Source of the DNA: Apostichopus japonicus
Lineage: Eukaryota; Echinodermata; Holothuroidea; Aspidochirotida; Stichopodidae
Direction: 5' to 3'
Length of the DNA: 64,000 nt
Assembly (NCBI RefSeq): GCF_037975245.1
Contig: NC_092574.1
Coordinates: 3,009,001 to 3,073,000 of the forward strand
Position numbers and translations under genes: made by a program. Below are positions 14,452-27,264 of this stretch, in pieces; the first letter of the stretch is position 1; each line of letters begins with the position of its first letter. The notes beneath the pieces were generated by a model. It was not told where the DNA came from, did no database searches, and worked only from the letters and a program-made list of their open reading frames with translations.

Positions 14452-15352
14452 CTATTTATCGGCAACGCACATTTGATTGATCGGTACCGCACATTCGATT
14501 GATCGATATATCACATTCTGTTTATCGGTAACGCACATACGATTTATCGGTACCGAACATTCGATTGATCGGAACCGCACATTCGATTGATCGGTACCGC
14601 ACATTCGATTGATCGGTACCGCACATTCGATTGATCGGCACCGCACATTCGATTGATCGGTACCGCACATTCGATTGATCCTCACCGCACATTCGATTTA
14701 TCGGTACCGCATATTCGATTGATCGGTACCGCACATTCGATTGATCGGTACCGCACATTTGATTGATCGGCACCGCACATTCGATTGAACGGCACCGCAC
14801 ATTCGATTTATCGGTACCGCACATACGATTTATCGGTACCGCACATTCGATTTATCGGAACCGCACATTCGATTGATCGGTACCGCACATTCGATTTATC
14901 GTTACCGCACATTCTATTTATCGGTACCACACATTCGATTGATCCTCACCGCAAATTCGATTTATCGGCACCGCACATTCGATTGATCGGTACCGCACAT
15001 TCGATTGATCGGCACCGCACATTCGATTGATCGGTACCGCACATTCGATTGATCGTTACCGCACATTCGATTAATCGGTACCGCACATTCGATTTATCGG
15101 CAACGCACATTCGATTGATCGTTACCGCACATTCGATTGATCGGTACCGCACATTCGATTGATCGGCAACGCACATTCGATTAATCGGTACCGCACATTA
15201 GATTTATCGGCAACGCACATTCGATTAATCGGTACCGCACATTCGATTGATCGGTACCGCACCATCGATTGTTCGGTACCGCACATTCGAATTATCGGCA
15301 ACGCACATTCGATTGATCGGTACCGCACATTCGATTGATCGATGCCGCACAT
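14452..15352. repeat. HOR segment alpha, copy 2
   Basis: This repeats 8164-9020 at offset 6288 bp. The CGATATATCAC, ATTGAACGGCACC and ATTCGAATTATCGG monomers appear in the same order. It is followed at 15.4-16.5 kb by sequence matching 11.36-12.5 kb at offset 4044 bp (184 monomers less four bases), so alpha has been inserted between two copies of the 1494-type unit. Confidence 0.75.
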
Positions 15353-16219
15353 TCTGTTAATCGGTACCGCACATTCGATTTATCGGCACCGCACATTTAA
15401 TTTATCGGTACCGCACATTCGATTGATCGGTACCGCACATTCTATTTATTGGTACCGCACATTCGATTGATCGACACCGCACATTCGATTGATCGATAAG
15501 GCACATTAGATTGATCGGTACCGCACATTCGATTGATCGTCACCGCACATTCGATTGATCGGCAACGCACATTCGATTATTCGGTACCGCACATTCGATT
15601 GATCGGTACCGCACATTCGATTGATCGGCACCGCACATTCGATTGAGCTGTACCGCACATTCGATTGATCGGTACCGAACATTCGATTAATCGGCAACGC
15701 ACATTCGATTGATCGGTAACGCACATTCCATTGATCGATACCTCACACTCTGTTTATCGGTACCGCACATTCGATTGATCGGCACCGCACATTCCATTTA
15801 TCGGTACCGCACATACGATTTATCGGTACCGCACATTCGATTTATCGGAACCGCACATTCGATTGATCGGTACCGCACATTCGATTGATCGGTACCGCAC
15901 ATTCGATTGATCGGTACCGCACATTCGATTTATCGGCAACGCACATTCGATTTATAGGTACCGCACATTCGATTGATCGGTACCGCACATTCGATTGATC
16001 GGAACCGCACATTCTATTTATCGGTACCACACATTCGATTGATCCTCACCGCAAATTCGCTTTATCGGTACCGCACATTCGATTGATCGGCAACGCACAT
16101 TCGATTAATCGGTACCGCACATTCGATTGATCGGTACTGCACATTCGATTGATCGGCACCGCACATTCGATTGATCGGTACCGTACATTCGATTGATCGG
16201 TACCGCACATTCGATTTAT

Positions 16220-16261
16220 CGGCACGCACATTCGATTTATCGGCACGCACATTCGATTGAT
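16220..16261. repeat. Pair of 21-bp monomers, copy 3
   Basis: The same double one-base-deleted pair, 2550 bp after copy 2 (116 monomers less two bases). Flanking variants match copies 1 and 2. Confidence 0.9.
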
Positions 16262-17691
16262 CGGTACCGCACATTCGATTGATCGTCATCGCACATTCGA
16301 TTGATCGTCACCGCACATTCGATTGATCGGTACCGCACATTCGATTGATCGATACCGCACGATCGATTTATCGGCACCGCACATTTAATTTATCGGTACC
16401 GCACATTCGATTGATCGGTACCGCACATTCTATTTATTGGTACGGCACCTTCGATTGATCGATACCGCACATTCGATTGATCGATGCCGCACATTCTGTT
16501 AATCGGTACCGCACATTCGATTTATCGGTACCGCACATTCCATTTATCGGTACCGCACATACGATTTATCGGTACCGAACATTCGATGTATCGGTACCGC
16601 ACATTCCATTTATCGGTACCGCACATTCGATTGATCGATACCGCACATTCGACTGATCCGTACCGCACATTCGATTTATCGGCAACGCACATTCGATTGA
16701 TCGGTACCGCACATTCGATTGATCGACACCTCACATTCTGTTGATCGGTACCGCACATTCGATTGATCGGTACCGCACATTCGATTGATCGTCATCGCAC
16801 ATTCGATTGATCGTCACCGCACATTCTATTGATCGGTACCGCACATTCGATTGATCGATACCGCACAATCGATTGATCGGCACCGCACATTTAATTTATC
16901 GGTACCGCACATTCGATTGATCGGTACCGCACATTCTATTTATTGGTACCGCACATTCGATTGATCGATAAGGCACATTCGATTGATCGGTACCGCACAT
17001 TCGATTGATCGTCACCGCACATTCGATTGATCGGTACCGCACATTCGACTGATCGGTACCGCACATTCGATTGATCGGTACCGCACATTCGATTGATCGG
17101 CACCGCACATTCGATTGAGCTGTACCGCACATTCGATTGATCGGTACCGAACATTCGATTAATCGGCAACGCACATTCGATTGATCGGTACCGCACATTC
17201 GATTGATCGATACCTCACACTCTGTTTATCGGTATCGCACATTCGATTGATCGGCACCGCACATTCCATTTATCGGTACCGCACATACGATTTATCGGTA
17301 CCGCACATTCGATTTATCGGAACCGCACATTCGATTGATCGGTACCGCACATTCGATTGATCGGTACCGCACATTCGATTGATCGGTACCGCACATTCGA
17401 TTTATCGGCAACGCACATTCGATTTATAGGTACCGCACATTCGATTGATCGGTACCGCACATTCGATTGATCGGAACCGCACATTCTATTTATCGGTACC
17501 ACACATTCGATTGATCCTCACCGCAAATTCGCTTTATCGGTACCGCACATTCGATTGATCGGCAACGCACATTCGATTAATCGGTACCGCACATTCGATT
17601 GATCGGTACTGCACATTCGATTGATCGGCACCGCACATTCGATTGATCGGTACCGTACATTCGATTGATCGGTACCGCACATTCGATTTAT

Positions 17692-17733
17692 CGGCACGCA
17701 CATTCGATTTATCGGCACGCACATTCGATTGAT
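17692..17733. repeat. Pair of 21-bp monomers, copy 4
   Basis: The same pair 1472 bp after copy 3 (67 monomers less two bases). The surrounding unit is one monomer shorter than the 1494-bp form. Confidence 0.9.
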
Positions 17734-18473
17734 CGGTACCGCACATTCGATTGATCGTCATCGCACATTCGATTGATCGTCACCGCACATTCGATTGATC
17801 GGTACCGCACATTCGATTGATCGATACCGCACGATCGATTTATCGGCACCGCACATTTAATTTATCGGTACCGCACATTCGATTGATCGGTACCGCACAT
17901 TCTATTTATTGGTACGGCACCTTCGATTGATCGATACCGCACATTCGATTGATCGATGCCGCACATTCTGTTAATCGGTACCGCACATTCGATTTATTGG
18001 TACCGCACATTCCATTTATCGGTACCGCACATACGATTTATCGGTACCGAACATTCGATTTATCGGTACCGCACATTCCATTTATCGGTACCGCACATTC
18101 GATTGATCGATACCGCACATTCGACTGATCCGTACCGCACATTCGATTTATCGGCAACGCACATTCGATTGATCGGTACCGCACATTCGATTGATCGACA
18201 CCTCACATTCTGTTGATCGGTACCGCACATTCGATTGATCGGTACCGCACATTTGATTGATCGTCATCGCACATTCGATTGATCGTCACCGCACATTCTA
18301 TTGATCGGTACCGCACATTCGATTGATCGATACCGCACAATCGATTGATCGGCACCGCACATTTAATTTATCGGTACCGCACATTCGATTGATCGGTACC
18401 GCACATTCTATTTATTGGTACCGCACATTCGATTGATCGATACCGCACATTCGATTGATCGATACCGCACATT

Positions 18474-19624
18474 CTATTTATCGGCAACGCACATTTGATT
18501 GATCGGTACCGCACATTCGATTGATCGATATATCACATTCTGTTTATCGGTAACGCACATACGATTTATCGGTACCGAACATTCGATTGATCGGAACCGC
18601 ACATTCGATTGATCGGTACCGCACATTCGATTGATCGGTACCGCACATTCGATTGATCGGCACCGCACATTCGATTGATCGGTACCGCACATTCGATTGA
18701 TCCTCACCGCACATTCGATTTATCGGTACCGCATATTCGATTGATCGGTACCGCACATTCGATTGATCGGTACCGCACATTTGATTGATCGGCACCGCAC
18801 ATTCGATTGAACGGCACCGCACATTCGATTTATCGGTACCGCACATACGATTTATCGGTACCGCACATTCGATTTATCGGAACCGCACATTCGATTGATC
18901 GGTACCGCACATTCGATTTATCGTTACCGCACATTCTATTTATCGGTACCACACATTCGATTGATCCTCACCGCAAATTCGATTTATCGGCACCGCACAT
19001 TCGATTGATCGGTACCGCACATTCGATTGATCGGCACCGCACATTCGATTGATCGGTACCGCACATTCGATTGATCGTTACCGCACATTCGATTAATCGG
19101 TACCGCACATTCGATTTATCGGCAACGCACATTCGATTGATCGTTACCGCACATTCGATTGATCGGTACCGCACATTCGATTGATCGGCAACGCACATTC
19201 GATTAATCGGTACCGCACATTAGATTTATCGGCAACGCACATTCGATTAATCGGTACCGCACATTTGATTGATCGGTACCGCACCATCGATTGTTCGGTA
19301 CCGCACATTCGAATTATCGGCAACGCACATTCGATTGATCGGTACCGCACATTCGATTGATCGATGCCGCACATTCTGTTAATCGGTACCGCACATTCGA
19401 TTTATCGGTACCGCACATTCCATTTATCGGTACCGCACATACGATTTATCGGTACCGAACATTCGATTTATCGGTACCGCACATTCCATTTATCGGTACC
19501 GCACATTCGATTGATTGATACCGCACATTCGATTGATCCGTACCGCACATTCGATTTATCGGCAACGCACATTCGATTGATCGGTACCGCACATTCGATT
19601 GATCGACACCTCACATTCTGTTGA
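18474..19624. repeat. HOR segment alpha, copy 3
   Basis: This repeats 14452-15352 at offset 4022 bp (183 monomers less the four bases lost in two 21-bp pairs). The variant order is the same, with one difference noticed near 19263 (ACATTTGATTGAT in place of ACATTCGATTGAT). It continues into sequence matching 9010-9270. Confidence 0.75.
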
Positions 19625-21456
19625 TCGGTACCGCACATACGATTTATCGGTACCGCACATTCGATTGATCGGTACCGCACATTCGATTGATCGGTACCGC
19701 ACATTCGATTGATCGGTACCGCACATTCGATTTATCGGCAACGCACATTCGATTGATCGGTACCGCACATTCGATTGATCGGTACCGCACATTCGATTGA
19801 TCGGCACCGCACATTCGATTGATCGGTACCGCACATTCGATTGATCGGTACCGCACATTCGATTTATCGGTACCACACATTCGATTTATCGGTACCGCAC
19901 ATTCGATTGATCGGTACCGCACATTCGATTGTTCGGTACCGCACAATCGATTTATCGGTTCCGCACTTTCGATTGATCGGTACCGCACATTCGATTGATC
20001 GATAAGGCACATTCGATTGATCGGTACCGCACATTCGATTGTTCGGTACCGCACAATCGATTGATCGGTACCGCACATTCTATTTATCGGCAACGCACAT
20101 TCTGTTTATCGGTACCGCACTTTCTATTTATCGGCACCGCACATTCTGTTTATCGGTACCGCACTTTCTATTTATCGGCACCGCACATTCCATTTATCGG
20201 TACCGCACATACGATTTATCGGAACCGCACATTCGATTTATCGGAACCGCACATTCGATTGATCGGTACCGCACATTCGATTGATCGGTACCGCACATTC
20301 GATTGATCCTCACCGCACATTCGATTTATCGGTACCGCATATTCGATTGATCGGTACCGCACATTCGATTGATCGGTACCGAACATTCGATTTATCGGAA
20401 CCGCACATTCGATTTATCGGAACCGCACATACGATTTATCGGTACCGCACATTCGATTTATCGGAACCGCACATTCGATTGATCGGTACCGCACATTCGA
20501 TTGATCGGTACCGAACATTCGATTTATCGGTACCGCACATTCCATTTATCGGTACCGCACATTCGATTGATTGATACCGCACATTCGATTGATCCGTACC
20601 GCACATTCGATTTATCGGCAACGCACATTCGATTGATCGGTACCGCACATTCGATTGATCGACACCTCACATTCTGTTGATCGGTACCGCACATACGATT
20701 TATCGGTACCGCACATTCGATTGATCGGTACCGCACATTCGATTGATCGGTACCGCACATTCGATTGATCGGTACCGCACATTCGATTTATCGGCAACGC
20801 ACATTCGATTAATCGGTACCGCACATTCGATTGATCGGTACCGCACATTCGATTGATCGGCACCGCACATTCGATTGATCGGTACCGCACATTCGATTGA
20901 TCGGTACCGCACATTCGATTTATCGGTACCACACATTCGATTTATCGGTACCGCACATTCGATTGATCGGTACAGCACATTCGATTGTTCGGTACCGCAC
21001 AATCGATTTATCGGTTCCGCACTTTCGATTGATCGGTACCGCACATTCGATTGATCGATAAGGCACATTCGATTGATCGGTACCGCACATTCGATTGTTC
21101 GGTACCGCACAATCGATTGATCGGTACCGCACATTCTATTTATCGGCAACGCACATTCTGTTTATCGGTACCGCACTTTCTATTTATCGGCACCGCACAT
21201 TCTGTTTATCGGTACCGCACTTTCTATTTATCGGCACCGCACATTCCATTTATCGGTACCGCACATACGATTTATCGGAACCGCACATTCGATTTATCGG
21301 AACCGCACATTCGATTGATCGGTACCGCACATTCGATTGATCGGTACCGCACATTCGATTGATCCTCACCGCACATTCGATTTATCGGTACCGCATATTC
21401 GATTGATCGGTACCGCACATTCGATTGATCGGTACCGAACATTCGATTTATCGGAA
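19451..21456. repeat. Tandem duplication, 1056-bp period (48 monomers)
   Basis: Sequence at 19451-20400 recurs at 20507-21456. Shared rare variants are GATTGATTGATACC, CGACACCTCAC, GGTTCCGCACTTTCG and a doubled block of ATTCTGTTTAT followed by CACTTTCTATTTAT. The same block also occurs once at about 9.5-10.3 kb. Differences include TTGATCGG against TTAATCGG near 19755 and 20811, and GGTACAGCAC near 20970. Confidence 0.8.
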
Positions 21457-22300
21457 CCGCACATACGATTTATCGGTACCGCACATTCGATTTATCGGAA
21501 CCGCACATTCGATTGATCGGTACCGCACATTCGATTGATCGGTACCGCACATTCGATTTATCGGCAACGCACATTCGATTGATCGGTACCGCACATTCGA
21601 TTGATCGGTACCGCACATTCTATTTATCGGTACCACACATTCGATTGATCGTTACCGCAAATTCGATATATCGGCACCGCACATTCGATTTATCGGCACC
21701 GCACATTCGATTGATCGGTACCGCACATTCGATTGATCGGCACCGCACATTCGATTGATCGGTACCACACATTCGATTGATCGTTACCGCACATTCGATT
21801 AATCGGTACCGCACATTCGATTTATCGGCAACGCACATTCGATTGATCGTTACCGCACATTCGATTGATCGGTACCGCACATTCGATTGATCGACAACGC
21901 ACATTCGATTAATCGGTACCGCACATTAGATTTATCGGCAACGCACATTCGATTAATCGGTACCGCACATTCGATTGATCGGTACCGCACAATCGATTGT
22001 TCGGTACCGCACATTCGAATTATCGGCAACGCACATTCGATTGATCGGTACCGCACATTCGATTGATCGATGCCGCACATTCTGTTAATCGGTACCGCAC
22101 ATTCGATTTATCGGTACCGCACATTCCATTTATCGGTACCGCACATACGATTTATCGGTACCGAACATTCGATTTATCGGTACCGCACATTCGATTGATC
22201 GGTACCGCACATTCGATTGATCGATACCGCACATTCGATTGATCCGTACCGCACATTCGATTTATCGGCACCGCACATTCGATTGATCGGTACCGCACAT
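20507..22300. repeat. Distant copy of the 9.4-11.2 kb segment
   Basis: Variant order across about 20.5-22.3 kb follows 9.45-11.25 kb at an offset of 11058 bp (503 monomers less the eight bases lost in four 21-bp pairs). Examples are the ATATATCGGCACC monomer near 10609 and 21667, and ACAATCGATTGTTCGG near 10868 and 21992. A 22-bp gain or loss is needed at a few places. Confidence 0.65.
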
Positions 22301-23299
22301 TCGATTGATCGACACCTCACATTCTGTTGATCGGTACCGCACATTCGATTGATCGGTACCGCACATTCGATTGATCGTCATCGCACATTCGATTGATCGT
22401 CACCGCACATTCGATTGATCGGTACCGCACATTCGATTGATCGATACCGCACAATCGATTTATCGGCACCGCACATTTAATATATCGGTACCGCATATTC
22501 GATTGATCGGTACCGCACATTCTATTTATTGGTACCGCACATTCGATTGATCGATACCGCACATTCGATTGATCGATAAGGCACATTCGATTGATCGGTA
22601 CCGCACATTCGATTGATCGTCACCGCACATGCGATTGATCGGCAACGCACATTCGATTAATCGGTACCGTACATTCGATTGATCGGTACCGCACATTCGA
22701 TTGATCGGCACCGCACATTCGATTGAGCTGTACCGCATATTCGATTGATCGGTACCGCACATTCGATTAATCGGCAACGCACATTCGATTGATCGGTACC
22801 GCACATTCGATTGATCGATACCTCACACTCTGTTTATCGGTACCGCACATTCGATTGATCGGCACCGCACATTCCATTTATCGGTACCGCACATACGATT
22901 TATCGGTACCGCACATTCGATTTATCGGAACCGCACATTCGATTGATCGGTACCGCACATTCGATTGATCGGTACCGCACATTCGATTGATCGGTACCGC
23001 ACATTCGATTTATCGGCAACGCACATTCGATTTATAGGTACCGCACATTCGATTGATCGGTACCGCACATTCGATTGATCGGTACCGCACATTCTATTTA
23101 TCGGTACCACACATTCGATTGATCCTCACCGCAAATTCGCTTTATCGGCACCGCACATTCGATTGATCGGCAACGCACATTCGATTGATCGGTACCGCAC
23201 ATTCGATTGATCGGTACTGCACATTCGATTGATTGGCACCGCACATTCGATTGATCGGTACCGTACATTCGATTGATCGGTACCGCACATTCGATTTAT

Positions 23300-23341
23300 C
23301 GGCACGCACATTCGATTTATCGGCACGCACATTCGATTGAT
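23300..23341. repeat. Pair of 21-bp monomers, copy 5
   Basis: The last CGGCACGCAC pair in the window, 5608 bp after copy 4 (255 monomers less two bases). It sits in a unit that also has the GAGCTGTACC monomer (22725), TATAGGTACC and GATCGTCATCGC. No later copy exists although related segments recur near 32.6-33.3 kb. Confidence 0.9.
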
Positions 23342-24756
23342 CGGTACCGCACATTCGATTGATCGTCATCGCACATTCGATTGATCGTCACCGCACATTC
23401 GATTGATCGGTACCGCACATTCGATTGATCGATACCGCACGATCGATTTATCGGCACCGCACATTTAATTTATTGGTACCGCACATTCGATTGATCGGTA
23501 CCGCACATTCTATTTATTGGTACCGCACCTTCGATTGATCGATACCGCACATTCGATTGATCGATAAGGCACATTCGATTGATCGGTACCGCACATTCGA
23601 TTTATCGTCACCGCACATTCGATTGATCGGCAACGCACATTCGATTAATCGGTACCGCACATTCGATTGATCGGTACCGCACATTCGATTAATCGGCACC
23701 GCACATTCGATTGAGCTGTACCGCACATTCGATTGATCGGTACCGCACATTCGATTTATCGGCAACGCACATTCGATTGATCGGTACCGCACATTCGATT
23801 GATCGATACCTCACATTCTGTTTATCGGTACCGCACATTCGATTTATCGGCACCGCACATTCCATTTATCGGTACCGCACATACGATTTATCGGTACCGC
23901 ACATTCGATTTATTGGAACCGCACTTTCGATTTATCGGCACCGCACATTCCATTTATCGGTACCGCACATACGATTTATCGGTACCGCACATTCGATTTA
24001 TCGGAAAGGCACATTCGATTGATCGGTACCGCACATTCGATTGATCGGTACCGCACATTCGGTTGATCGGTACCGCACATTCGATTTATCGGCAACGCAC
24101 ATTCGATTTATAGGTACCGCACATTCGAATGATCGGTACCGCACATTCGATTTATCGGTACCGCACATTCTATTTATCGGTAGCACACATTCGATTGATC
24201 CTCACCGCAAATTCGCTTTATCGGCACCGCACATTCCATTGATCGTTACCGCACATTCGATTCATCGGTACCGCACATTCGATTCATCGATACCGCACAT
24301 TCGATTGATCGGCACCGCACATTCGATTGATCGGTAATATACATTCGATTGATCGGTACCGCACATTCGATTTATCGGTACCACACATTCTATTTATCGG
24401 TACCGCACATTCGATTGATCGGTACCGCACATTCGATTGTTCAGTACCGCACAATCGATTTATCGGTTCCGCACTTTCGATTTATCGGTACAGCACATTC
24501 GATTTATCGGTACCGCACATTCGATTGATCGGTACCGCATATTCGATTGTTCGGTACCGCACAATCGATTGATCGGCCCCGCCTATTCGATTGATCGGTA
24601 CCGCACATTAGATTTATCGGCAACGCACATTCGATTAATCGGTACCGCACATTCGATTTATAGGTACCGCACATTCGATTGTTCGGTACCGCACATTCGA
24701 TTTATCGGAACCGCACATTCGATTGTTCGGTACCGCACAATCGATTTATCGGTTTC

Positions 24757-27264
24757 GCACTTTCGATTTATCGGTACCGCACATTCGATTTATCGGTACC
24801 GCACATTCGATTGATCGGTACCGCATATTCGATTGTTCGGTACCGCACAATCGATTGATCGGCACCGCACATTCGATTGATCGGTACCGCACATTAGATT
24901 TATCGGCAACGCACATTCGATTGATCGGTACCACACATTCGATTGATCGGTACCGCACATTCGATTGTTCGGTACCGCACATTCGATTTATCGGAACCGC
25001 ACATTCGATTGATCGGTACCGCACATTCGATTGATCGGTACCGCACATTCGATTTATCGGCAACGCACATTCGATTGATCGGTACTGCACATTCGATTGA
25101 TCGATACCGCACATTCGATTGATCCTCACCGCACATTCGATTGATCGGCAACGCACATTCGATTAATCGGTACCGCACATTCGATTGATCGGTACCGCAC
25201 ATTCGATTGATCGGCACCGCACATTCGATTGATCGATAAGGAACATTCGATTGATCGGTACCGCACATTCGATTTATCGGCAACGCACATTCGATTGATC
25301 GGTACCGCACATTCGATTGATCGATAACTCACATTCTGTTTATCGGTACCGCACATTCGATTTATCGGCACCGCACATTCCATTTATCGGAACCGCACAT
25401 ACGATTTATCGGTACCGCACATTCGATTGATCGGAACCGCACATTCGATTGATCGGTACCGCACATTCGATTGATCGGTACCGCACATTCGATTGATCGG
25501 TACCGCGCATTCCATTTATCGGCAACGCACATTCGATTTATAGGTACCGCACATTCGATTGATCGGTACCGCACATTCGATTGATCGGTACCGCACATTC
25601 TATTTATCGGTACCACACATTCGATTGATCCTCACCGCAAATTCGCTTTATCGGCACCGCACATTCGATTGATCGTTACCGCACATTCGATTCATCGGTA
25701 CCGCACATTCGATTTATCGGCAACGCACATTCGATTAATCGGTACCGCACATTCGATTGATCGGTACCGCACATTCGATTGATCGGCACCGCACATTCGA
25801 TTGATCGGTACCGTACATTCGATTGATCGGTACCGCATATTCGATTTATCGGTACCACACATTCGATTTATCGGTACCGCACATTCGATTGATCGGTACC
25901 GCACATTCGATTGTTCGGTACCGCACAATCGATTTATCGGTTCCGCACTTTCGATTTATCGGTACCGCACATTCCATTTATCGGTACCGCACATTCGATT
26001 GATCGGTACCGCACAATCGATTGATCGGCACCGCACATTCGATTGATCGGTACCGCACATTAGATTTATCGGCAACGCACATTCGATTGATCGGTACCGC
26101 ACATTCGATTGATCGGTACCGCACATTAGATTGTTCGGTAACGCACATTCGAATTATCGGCAACGCACATTCGATTGATCGGTACCGCACATTCGATTGA
26201 TCGATACCGCACATTCTGTTAATCGGTACTGCAAATTCGATTTATCGGTACCGCACATTCGATTGATCGGTACCGCACATTCGATTGTTCGGTACCGCAC
26301 AATCGATTTATCGGTTCCGCACTTTCGATTTATCGGTACCGCACATTCCATTTATCGGTACCGCACATTCGATTGATCGGTACCGCACAATCGATTGATC
26401 GGCACCGCACATTCGATTGATCGGTACCGCACATTAGATTTATCGGCAACGCACATTCGATTGATCGGTACCGCACATTCGATTGATCGGTACCGCACAT
26501 TCGATTGATCGGTACCGCACATTCGATTTATCGGCAACGCACATTCGATTTATAGGTACCACACATTCGATTGATCGATAAGGCACATTCGATTTATCGG
26601 TACCGCACATATGATTTATCGGTACCGCACATTCGATTGATCGGAACCGCACATTCGATTGATCGGCACCGCACATTCGATTGATCGGTACCGCACATTC
26701 CATTTATCGGCAACGCACATTCGATTCATAGGTACCGCACATTCGATTGATCGGCACCGCACATTCGATTTATCGGTACCGCACATTCGATTGATCGGTA
26801 CCGCACATTCCATTTATCGGTACCGCACATACGATTTATCGGTACCGCACATTCCATTTATCGGTACCGCACATTCGATTGATCGGTACCGCACATTCGA
26901 TTGATCGGTACCGCACATTCGATTTATCGGCAACGCACATTCGATTGATCGGTACCGCACATTCGATTGATCAAAACCTCACATTCTGTTGATCGGTACC
27001 GCACATTCGATTTATCGGCACCGCACATTCCATTTGTCGGTACCGCACATACGATTTATCGGTACCGCACATTCGATTTATCGGTACCGCACATTCGATT
27101 GATCGGTAACGCACATTCGATTGATCGGTACCGCACATTCGATTTATCGGCAACGCACATTCGATTTATCGGTACCGCACATTCGATTGATCGATAAGGC
27201 ACATTCGATTGATCCTCACCGCAAATTCGCTTTATCGGCACCGCACATTCGATTGATCGTTACC
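24757..27264. repeat. 2508-bp tandem duplication (114 monomers), copy 1
   Basis: This copy spans 114 monomers and adjoins copy 2 directly. All conceptual translations I compared inside it (13 overlapping frames) are identical to those at +2508. Rare variants such as CGATAAGGAAC, GGTACCGCGC, CATTTGTCGG and GATCAAAACC are present in both. The left junction falls where GGTTTCGCAC (24.75 kb) and CGTTACCGCAC (27.26 kb) meet shared CACTTTCGATTT. Confidence 0.9.

Larger units (their letters stand above)
11601..23722. repeat. Interspersed GAGCTGTACC marker monomer, six copies
   Basis: Monomers reading ATTGAGCTGTACC begin their GAG at 11601, 13095, 15645, 17117, 22725 and 23713. Spacings are 68, 116, 67, 255 and 45 monomers, less the bases lost to the 21-bp pairs. 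They create the only recurrent AGCT in the array that I noticed, and so mark one HOR lineage. I saw no copy outside 11.6-23.72 kb. Confidence 0.75.
2251..23760. repeat. Array domain B, GATGCC/CTGTTAA higher-order family
   Basis: This domain is defined by a diagnostic monomer pair, GATGCCGCAC followed by ATTCTGTTAA. It is seen with its ATG at 3576, 6106, 7624, 9010, 10946, 12440, 13934, 15342, 16484, 17956, 19364 and 22070, and not in this exact form elsewhere. Spacings are 115, 69, 63, 88, 68, 68, 64, 52, 67, 64 and 123 monomers, so the family has no single fixed HOR length. From 11.6 kb onward a second marker, GAGCTGTACC, and paired 21-bp monomers join it. Confidence 0.8.
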
